From: Anaerospora hongkongensis
GTDB lineage: Bacteria > Bacillota > Negativicutes > Sporomusales > DSM-15969
Assembly: GCF_004339805.1 (NCBI RefSeq)
Contig: NZ_SLUI01000017.1
Location: 36,732-100,731 of the forward strand
Reading direction: 5' to 3'
Length of the DNA stretch: 64,000 bases
Part shown: positions 33,221 through 40,107 of the stretch, one piece after another
Position numbering within the stretch: position 1 is the stretch's first letter
Layout: the number at the start of each line of letters is the position of its first letter
The notes under the pieces: model-generated
Databases searched by the model: none
The model's input: the letters and a program-made list of their open reading frames with translations, nothing else
Told to the model about the DNA's origin: nothing
Position numbers and translations under genes: made by a program

Positions 33221-35179
33221 ATGGGCGGAATATTCGGTGGTGGAGCGACCATCAGCCACGAGGAAAACCGGATCAATGCATTGCAAGTACAGCAGAGTAC
33301 TTACGGCACGGTTGTCCCCGTCGTTTTCGGCACAAATCGTGTGGCTGGCAATCTCATTGACTACATGGATTTTACTGCGATCCCGCACACAAAAACGACC
33401 ACCAGCGGTAAGGGTGGTGGAAAAGTCACGTCCAGTGAAACCACCTATACTTATGAAGTAGCAATCATCTTCGCGCTCTGTGAGGGCGCAATATCGCATT
33501 TTGGCAAGGTCTGGCGTGATAAGGAGATTTACAGCAGCCCGAGCGAATTGAGGTTCGTCGCCTTTACAGGAGCGGCAGGCCAGCAGCCTTGGGACTATAT
33601 GGCATCCAAGCATCCCGAGCGGGCGCTTTGCTATCCCGGTACGGCTTATCTTGCGGCGCCGAACCTTGATCTTAGAAACAGCGGCAGTCTGCCGAACTTA
33701 AACTTTGAGGTATATGGCAAGTTGATTTATCCTGGGTCTTTAGATGCTCATCCGGCGGATATCATTGCCGCGATTATCGCCGACGAACAAATCGGCGTTG
33801 GCTTCCCGGCAAAGTATATCGATGATTTAACAGGCTTTCGTAATTACTGCACCGCAAACGGCATCCTTTTTTCTCCGACTTATACGGCGCAGACCGAGGC
33901 CCAGGAGATCATTACAAGCCTTTGCCAAGCGGCGAATACTGAGCCGGTATGGTCACAAGGCAAGCTACGATTGATTCCTTACGGTCTGGCAGAGGTCACG
34001 GGAGGTGGTGCAACCTACAAGCCCCCCAAAGCACCAATTTACGATATCACGATGGATGATTTTGTTTATGTTGAGGGCGAGCCGCCGGTCAGGGCTAAGC
34101 CGAACCTTGTTGCCGACCGCTTCAACGTTCAGCCTATCGAAATCATGAACCGTGCCAATGACTATAACATCGAGCCGATTAAGGCAACCGACGATGTAGA
34201 TGTCAGTACAAGAGGCATCCGGCAGGCTGACAGCATCGAAATGCACTTTATTACCCAAGCGTCGGTCGGACAATTTGCAGCACAAAGCATACTGCAAAGG
34301 CAGCTTTACACGGCCATGCAGTATGAATTTACACTTTCATGGCGGCATTGCCTCCTTGATCCGATGGATGTTATAACAATCACAGAAAAAGCGTTTCTGG
34401 GACTGGATCATCATCCGGTCAGAATCATCGAAATTGAGGAAGATGACGAACAAAACTTGCGGATTGTCGCTGAGGACTGCCCTGAGGGCGTCAATAGTCC
34501 GACTGTCTACACCACGCAGGCAGCTGATCGTCCAAGCCTTAACGCTGCTGCCGATCCAGGCGATGCGAACCCGCCGATTTTGTTCAATGCCCCCGCTGGC
34601 TTAACCGGCGGCGCACTGGTGGTATATCTGGCTGCCAGCGGTAAAAGCATCAATTGGGGGGGCTGCGGTGTCTGGGTATCGCAGGATGGCAGTACCTATC
34701 AGCGGATTGGCAGCGTGACCGCTCCGGCGACCATGGGACGGCTGACAGCGGATTTACCCGTTCCGCCGCCGGAAACGGAGACGGTAGAAGGCGGAATGCA
34801 GAACCCGGACATAACCAATATTCTAAGCGTGGACTTATCCGAAAGCCGGGGGCAGATTTATAATGTAGCGAAAGAAGCTGCCGACACCTATACGACGCTA
34901 TCATATGTAGACGGTGAGCTTATCAGCTACAAAGACGCCGAATTGACGGGTAAAAATTGCTATGATGTTTCCTATCTGGTGAGAGGTATCTATGGAACGC
35001 AGATAAGCGCGCATAAAGAAGGTGCGCCGTTTATAAAACTCAACGAAGCGGTCTTCAAATACAACTACGCCGAGGTCAATAGCGGCCAGACCATTTATAT
35101 TAAACTGACATCCTTCAACGTTTTTGGCAAGAGTGAGCAGCCATTAGAAAGTGTGGAAAGATATAGTCATATCCTATAG
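33221..35179 (+). CDS. Tail tip/fibre-attachment protein (GTA g15 / gpJ-like)
   Basis: A 652-residue central tip protein. The N-terminus (GGIFGGGATISHEENRINAL, STYGTVVPVVFGTNRVAGNL) and the following EVAIIFALCEGAISHFGKVW stretch are typical of the large phage tail-tip proteins that include lambda gpJ and GTA g15. The middle (DIIAAIIADEQIGVGFPAKY, AQEIITSLCQAANTEPVWSQ, LRLIPYG) matches the hub domain, and a beta-rich C-terminal part (GALVVYLAASGKSINWGGCG, SYLVRGIYGTQ) follows. It is shorter than RcGTA g15 and gpJ because receptor binding is on separate downstream proteins. It starts one base after the peptidase stop. Confidence 0.8.
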   Translation: MGGIFGGGATISHEENRINALQVQQSTYGTVVPVVFGTNRVAGNLIDYMDFTAIPHTKTTTSGKGGGKVTSSETTYTYEVAIIFALCEGAISHFGKVWRDKEIYSSPSELRFVAFTGAAGQQPWDYMASKHPERALCYPGTAYLAAPNLDLRNSGSLPNLNFEVYGKLIYPGSLDAHPADIIAAIIADEQIGVGFPAKYIDDLTGFRNYCTANGILFSPTYTAQTEAQEIITSLCQAANTEPVWSQGKLRLIPYGLAEVTGGGATYKPPKAPIYDITMDDFVYVEGEPPVRAKPNLVADRFNVQPIEIMNRANDYNIEPIKATDDVDVSTRGIRQADSIEMHFITQASVGQFAAQSILQRQLYTAMQYEFTLSWRHCLLDPMDVITITEKAFLGLDHHPVRIIEIEEDDEQNLRIVAEDCPEGVNSPTVYTTQAADRPSLNAAADPGDANPPILFNAPAGLTGGALVVYLAASGKSINWGGCGVWVSQDGSTYQRIGSVTAPATMGRLTADLPVPPPETETVEGGMQNPDITNILSVDLSESRGQIYNVAKEAADTYTTLSYVDGELISYKDAELTGKNCYDVSYLVRGIYGTQISAHKEGAPFIKLNEAVFKYNYAEVNSGQTIYIKLTSFNVFGKSEQPLESVERYSHIL

Positions 35180-35198
35180 ATAGGCAAGGAGGTGCGTA

Positions 35199-35555
35199 AT
35201 GAGAGCTGCAGAACTGAATTTATATATTGAGCAAGGGACGGACTGGGAAAGAGTACTGTCATTGTATAAAATTGATGGAAAACCAATAGATTTAACAAAC
35301 GCAACAGTAGAAATGCAAATTCGAGAAACAGCACAATCCAGCAGTGTTTCGTGTTCGCCAGCAATTGAGATTTTACAACCGGCCACACAAGGGAAAATCA
35401 AAATAGAAATCGGCAGAAATATGCAACTAGATGCGTCAGGAGAGGCATATTGGAAAACAGAGCGATATGTGTACGACCTGTTTATTGTCTACAATGACCG
35501 CCGTAGAAGGCTTTTAAATGGCTTTGTATTTGTTAGCCCGGAGGTGACGAAATGA
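35199..35555 (+). CDS. Baseplate/spike-adaptor protein, BppU N-terminal-like
   Basis: A 118-residue, strand-rich protein with the pattern ELNLYIEQGTDWERVLSLYK, GKPIDLTNATVEMQIRE, WKTERYVYDLFIVYNDRRRR. This resembles the N-terminal domain of baseplate upper proteins and related small proteins encoded just before phage spikes. It probably links the spike to the tip. AAGGAGGTG precedes ATG 35199, and its stop overlaps the spike start by 4 bp (ATGA, 35552-35555), so stoichiometry is likely coupled. Family call is moderate. Confidence 0.65.
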   Translation: MRAAELNLYIEQGTDWERVLSLYKIDGKPIDLTNATVEMQIRETAQSSSVSCSPAIEILQPATQGKIKIEIGRNMQLDASGEAYWKTERYVYDLFIVYNDRRRRLLNGFVFVSPEVTK

Positions 35556-38500
35556 GTATCGATCAGGCACGGATTATTGGTGCACTTGATATGGACAGCG
35601 ATACACCGATTAGTATTTTGGACTCGAATGAAATTGAAATTAAAGTAATAGAGGTTGGCATTCCAGGACCCAAGGGCGATGGGAGAGGATTCGATGATTT
35701 TGACACTGTGGCGGATCTAATTGCATCAAGTGATACACAAGTTGGGTACAGTGCAGCGGTACGAGGGTATTATGAGCCATATGATGGGGGAGCAGCTAAC
35801 TATATTATCATTGAAGACAATACAGATAAGCCCTGGGCGATAGCGCTGAATAACGGCCTTTTTGCCGAAATCAGCGAAAAAGAAGAAGTGAATTACAAGC
35901 AGTTTGGTGCTTTTCTTGATGGAGTTAACGATGATGCACCTGCAATGCTACTCTGCCATAAATACGCAGATTCACTTTTTAATTATAACGGTACCGGTCT
36001 GTTAAAACAGTATTTTTGCAAAGTCACAAATCATCAAGGTATCATTTATAAGAAAGGGACGGATGCAATCGCATGCTGCTCTGATGTGGATCTTAGCGGT
36101 TCTACGTTACTTGTAGACGATACGAATGCGACTTGGTTTGGCATTTATGTATGGGGTGATGTCAATTCCCTATTTTTTGACTACGAATTGTCGGATGATA
36201 TGAAAGCATCCTTTGAAGCGGATAATTTCGTAATCAAAATGCCCAGTGCCGATCAACTGCCAGCAAATACAGTCTTGAAAATAGAGGAAGAACCCTATCC
36301 TGCTCGTGATGACTCAGGATACCTCTATACGGTAGCTCGTCGTGAACTCATGGTGCATGGAATGAATGGCATTTGTACTGCGCCGCTGGTAGATGACTGG
36401 ACCCACGCAGGTGGTGAGGAAATCAATTGTCAGATTTCGGATCTTGAGCATGGAACGGTGACAACCCAGCAAGCCTTCACGAGATTGAAAGCCTCTTACA
36501 CCTACGTTCCCAATGTACATGGTACGTTTGTTGGGTGTGATGTCAAGTTGGACGTATCTGCTAATAAGTATTGCTCTGTTATGTGGTGCAAGCGGCATAA
36601 TGCCACGGTGAAGGATTTCCTATTCCACCCGAAGCAGGAGGAGTTACACAATACAAAATTCAGAAATACCATGATTTACCTATGGGATTCGTACAACGTA
36701 ACCGTAAAAAATCTTCAAGGCTTCAATGCTTCCGGACAGGCGCAGGGGAGCGAAAGTGGGACATCGGGTTACATGCTGCGCATCACTAATTGTGCGGATG
36801 TACATGTAGAAGATTGCCGAATGCAGGGATATTGGGGCGTTACCGCAATGGACAGCGTCAAAAATATTTATTTCAAGCGCTGCCATCTGAACAGGCTCGA
36901 TATTCATGATTACTTCGCCAACCTATATGCTGATAACTGTACTTTTTACAATCATGCCATTCAGATAGGCTATGGCAGGGGAGTGGCTTCTTTCACAAAC
37001 TGCTTATTTTTCTACAACAACATCCCGAATGACTCTTATCCCTCCTCTCATATTGTTGAGTTTAATCTTACTTATGGCCGAATTTTTGAAGGTTCCGTAT
37101 ATGTTGACAATTGTCGTGTCGTTACCAAGAACCCGCCGGACGATGAGTTTAATATCTTCAAGATGGAGTTTTCGCCACACGCTACCGCAATAACGAAGCA
37201 CTTTAAATTACCAGAGATTATCTGTAAAAATCTCTATATTCACTCAAGTAACCCGAATACTCACTATGCATATTTTAAAATAACAGGTACACGCCGGGCG
37301 ACTACCAGTACTACTCGCCCTTCGCATGTCTATGGCGTTTCAAATGATGGCACTGTCACATGGGAATATTATGGACGCGGTATTAATTGGGGCGATGATA
37401 TACGGTCGATCCCTGTAAACGGTGTTTTGCGAGTGATGGACTCCTTCCTCGACAAAGATAAAAAGACGCAGTTCTACAACCGACGTTACTACATCTGCAC
37501 ACAAGCAGGTATGTTGGACTTTAGCGGGAGTAAACCGCAAAATAAGGACAATATAGAATTTACTTGTGGCACTGCAAAACTACGCTATACGCCTGATATC
37601 CTCTGGAAAGCGAAGCATAACTACGCAGTGGGAGATTTATGTGCTGCAAGTCAATCCAATTTCTATCCACTTAACTTATTCCGGTGTACTAAAGCTGGAC
37701 AGTCAAATGGGTATCCGCCAACGCATACAAGCGGTACGGTACTAGAAGGTGTCAATGATGCAGTCAATGAACCCGATGAATGTTGGTGGTCTTTCGTATC
37801 TCCGAAGGCCAGCTGGTGCAATGAATGGAATGCCAATATGTCCGTAACTGCAGGAGAGCGTATTCACATTCCCACTGAAGGGCGAATTTATGAAGTGGTC
37901 AAGTCTGGTGTACTAACAGAGTACCCTCCATATGACACGTTTTGGTTCGGAAAAAGTGAATGTGGTACAGCTATCCTTAGATTTATTGGGGCGACATGGA
38001 CTCATCACGCCTGGTATGCCAAGGGGTCGTTTTGTGAAGTAATGGGTAACATTTATCAATTGGTTAATCATGACGGCACTACAACGGGCGTTTTACCAAC
38101 ACGAGGTAATCCATTTTGCGTTGACGGGGACATTATCTGGGAGTATAAATCTGGTTATACATCTCCAGTCGTAGTAGATCCTGATCCCCCAGACCCTTCC
38201 GGCGCTGTAGGGTGGCAAGCGAACACCCCTTTTGCAGTAGACACTACCATTAAGTCGGGGACGCACCTGTATGTGGTTCAGATGGGGACAAGCGGCTCGT
38301 CTCAACCTACCGCAACCGCAGTAGGTACAGTGATTATGGATGGTGAAATCCCTCTTGAGTGTTTAGGCAGGCATGCTCTAACTTGGCGTGTAGCAGGTAA
38401 TACCTATGCGGTAGGGGATATCATTTGTGATAATACCTTTGTTGTTAAATGCATTACAGCAGGCACAACGAATATTAATAATAAATGGGGACCTGTAGCT

Positions 38501-39133
38501 GGGGCAGCATGGACGAGTGCAGGGACTTTCCAAGACGGCTCCTGTGTATGGCAGCGGCTTACCAATACAGAGGCAGATGGTGTATGGAGAAATTCCAGCA
38601 CTAAATACAAATCGGGCATGATCTTTATTTGTGACTATGGCGAGACGGGAGGGCAAGTGCGCCTTTACCTCAGTTTACCCGGGACAAGCGGCTCTTCCGC
38701 CCCGACAGATACTAGCGGTAACGTATTTAAAAATGGTACTGTCATCCTAAAATATATCGGCGAGGCTGCAGTAGCTCGAGCAGCAACTACAAACCAAACC
38801 ACGGCTGCTGAAATCGATACTTGGCAGGCCAATACAGCGTATGCACAAGGTGCGCAGGTAATCTCCAATGGATACACGTACGAATGTGTCTTTGATGGTA
38901 AGCTAGTTTTGCCCAATAAGACTATCTTTGAAAACATTACGACAAATATGAAATCAGGCCATATCTTTTGGTTTTATAGTGGGACGAATGTTCCGACAAA
39001 GCAAGGAGATCGGCCTTGGGTAATTGTTGCAAATAACTGTGAAGCCGTTGATAATACGGCTGAGGGTATAACGGGAAATACGCCGTATTTTTGCCATACT
39101 GGCAATCCTGCGCCAACTATAGTTATAAAATAG
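35552..39133 (+). CDS. Tail spike: beta-helix domain plus tandem carbohydrate-binding-like modules
   Basis: A 1193-residue receptor-binding protein. A short N-terminal attachment region with GIPGPKGDG is followed by a spike head domain and the pectate-lyase-superfamily entry FGAFLDGVNDDAPAM near residue 128. Right-handed beta-helix-like sequence runs to ~600 (ITNCADVHVEDCRMQGYWGV, NIYFKRCHLNRLDIHDY). From ~685 to 1150 there are about seven related modules, each starting W-x-(A)-x-x-x-Y-x-x-G and ending in short Y/F strands (WKAKHNYAVGDL, WQANTPFAVDT, WRVAGNTYAVGDI, WQANTAYAQGAQV), like small chitin/cellulose-binding-type modules. It would bind and perhaps cut a surface glycan. It is the last gene of the element, ending 19 bp before the right repeat. 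Confidence 0.85.
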   Translation: MSIDQARIIGALDMDSDTPISILDSNEIEIKVIEVGIPGPKGDGRGFDDFDTVADLIASSDTQVGYSAAVRGYYEPYDGGAANYIIIEDNTDKPWAIALNNGLFAEISEKEEVNYKQFGAFLDGVNDDAPAMLLCHKYADSLFNYNGTGLLKQYFCKVTNHQGIIYKKGTDAIACCSDVDLSGSTLLVDDTNATWFGIYVWGDVNSLFFDYELSDDMKASFEADNFVIKMPSADQLPANTVLKIEEEPYPARDDSGYLYTVARRELMVHGMNGICTAPLVDDWTHAGGEEINCQISDLEHGTVTTQQAFTRLKASYTYVPNVHGTFVGCDVKLDVSANKYCSVMWCKRHNATVKDFLFHPKQEELHNTKFRNTMIYLWDSYNVTVKNLQGFNASGQAQGSESGTSGYMLRITNCADVHVEDCRMQGYWGVTAMDSVKNIYFKRCHLNRLDIHDYFANLYADNCTFYNHAIQIGYGRGVASFTNCLFFYNNIPNDSYPSSHIVEFNLTYGRIFEGSVYVDNCRVVTKNPPDDEFNIFKMEFSPHATAITKHFKLPEIICKNLYIHSSNPNTHYAYFKITGTRRATTSTTRPSHVYGVSNDGTVTWEYYGRGINWGDDIRSIPVNGVLRVMDSFLDKDKKTQFYNRRYYICTQAGMLDFSGSKPQNKDNIEFTCGTAKLRYTPDILWKAKHNYAVGDLCAASQSNFYPLNLFRCTKAGQSNGYPPTHTSGTVLEGVNDAVNEPDECWWSFVSPKASWCNEWNANMSVTAGERIHIPTEGRIYEVVKSGVLTEYPPYDTFWFGKSECGTAILRFIGATWTHHAWYAKGSFCEVMGNIYQLVNHDGTTTGVLPTRGNPFCVDGDIIWEYKSGYTSPVVVDPDPPDPSGAVGWQANTPFAVDTTIKSGTHLYVVQMGTSGSSQPTATAVGTVIMDGEIPLECLGRHALTWRVAGNTYAVGDIICDNTFVVKCITAGTTNINNKWGPVAGAAWTSAGTFQDGSCVWQRLTNTEADGVWRNSSTKYKSGMIFICDYGETGGQVRLYLSLPGTSGSSAPTDTSGNVFKNGTVILKYIGEAAVARAATTNQTTAAEIDTWQANTAYAQGAQVISNGYTYECVFDGKLVLPNKTIFENITTNMKSGHIFWFYSGTNVPTKQGDRPWVIVANNCEAVDNTAEGITGNTPYFCHTGNPAPTIVIK

Positions 39134-39152
39134 ACTAGATTAATCCGGAAAA

Positions 39153-39170
39153 CCTTGTCCTGCCAGATTA
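39153..39170 (+). repeat. Right 18-bp direct repeat of the tail element (attR-like)
   Basis: Identical to 24935-24952. Here it continues into the loop and 3' arm of a complete terminator, so this copy keeps the ancestral junction. Confidence 0.75.
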
Positions 39171-39196
39171 TGAACAATCTGGCAGGACTTTTTCTC
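39157..39196 (+). terminator. Intrinsic terminator containing the right repeat
   Basis: GTCCTGCCAGATT (39157-39169) pairs perfectly with AATCTGGCAGGAC (39176-39188), then TTTTTCTCTTTT. Its 5' arm is the 18-bp repeat. It now terminates the tail operon and was probably the terminator of the adenosyltransferase gene before insertion. Confidence 0.9.
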
Positions 39197-39247
39197 TTTT
39201 GTTGGGAAATTAATGAGTATTACGGCGCTACAGGAGGAGAGAGGAAA

Positions 39248-40042
39248 ATGGAACTAATCATGTATCAGGTTGATGCTTTTACCAGTGAGCCTTTTAAAGG
39301 TAATCCCGCAGCAGTCTGCTTGCTCGATCAGCCCAGAGAGGATAGCTGGATGCAGGCCGTAGCTTATGAAATGAACTTGTCGGAAACCGCCTTTTTGCTG
39401 CCCGAAAACGATGGCTACCGGCTGCGGTGGTTTACTCCGAAAACGGAAGTGAAGTTATGCGGCCACGCAACGTTAGCAAGTGCGCATATCTTATATACGG
39501 AAAAACTGCTCCCGGCTGATCGGGAGGCCCGGTTCTATACCTTAAGCGGTTTACTGACAGCTGCATATGAAGAAAGCACCGGTTTAATTGAACTCAATTT
39601 TCCAGCCGCTTTACCGTCTGCCTGTGAACTGCCGGCAGGATTGCTGGCAGCACTGCCGGTTAAGCCGCTCTATATTGGCCGGGTGAATGACGATTATCTT
39701 GTGGAAGTGGCAACAGAGGAAGAGGTAAGGTCCGTTGTTCCTGATTTTCCACGTCTGGCTCAAGTCGTCAGAGGGGCAATTGTCACAGCGGCAGCTGGAG
39801 CAAAGGAATATGACTTTATCTCCCGTTTTTTTGCTCCCGTGGAAGGGATCAATGAAGATCCCGTTACCGGCTCCGCCCACTGTAAGCTTGCTCCGTATTG
39901 GCAGGCAAAGCTGCAGAAGGACCGGTTTACTGCCTATCAGGCATCTGAGCGAGGTGGTTTTCTGGAATTGCTTATGGAAGGTGACCGGGTAAGGATTGGC
40001 GGTAAGGCAGTGACAGTGCTGAAAGGAAAATTGCTGGTGTAA
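39248..40042 (+). CDS. PhzF-family isomerase/epimerase
   Basis: A 264-residue member of the PhzF (diaminopimelate-epimerase fold) family. Visible are the N-terminal YQVDAFTSEPFKGNPAAVC with the usual GNPAAV motif, the catalytic-type Glu in MNLSETAFL near residue 45, RWFTPKTEVKLCGHATLASA near 65 and the C-terminal DPVTGSAHC near 208. Only the Glu is conserved as catalytic in this family, and the reaction is not predictable. The AGGAGGAGAGG site selects ATG 39248. It lies just outside the tail element and belongs to the host backbone. Confidence 0.88.
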   Translation: MELIMYQVDAFTSEPFKGNPAAVCLLDQPREDSWMQAVAYEMNLSETAFLLPENDGYRLRWFTPKTEVKLCGHATLASAHILYTEKLLPADREARFYTLSGLLTAAYEESTGLIELNFPAALPSACELPAGLLAALPVKPLYIGRVNDDYLVEVATEEEVRSVVPDFPRLAQVVRGAIVTAAAGAKEYDFISRFFAPVEGINEDPVTGSAHCKLAPYWQAKLQKDRFTAYQASERGGFLELLMEGDRVRIGGKAVTVLKGKLLV

Positions 40043-40107
40043 TGTACATATCCTCTGATTGCGGGGGTTAAACTGAAATATTCAGCAGAAAGGAATGTGA
40101 CTGCCCT

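Noticed and set aside
32741..33613. Minus-strand frames across the NlpC/P60 and tip genes
   Set aside because: They shadow clear plus-strand tail genes and lack ribosome binding sites.
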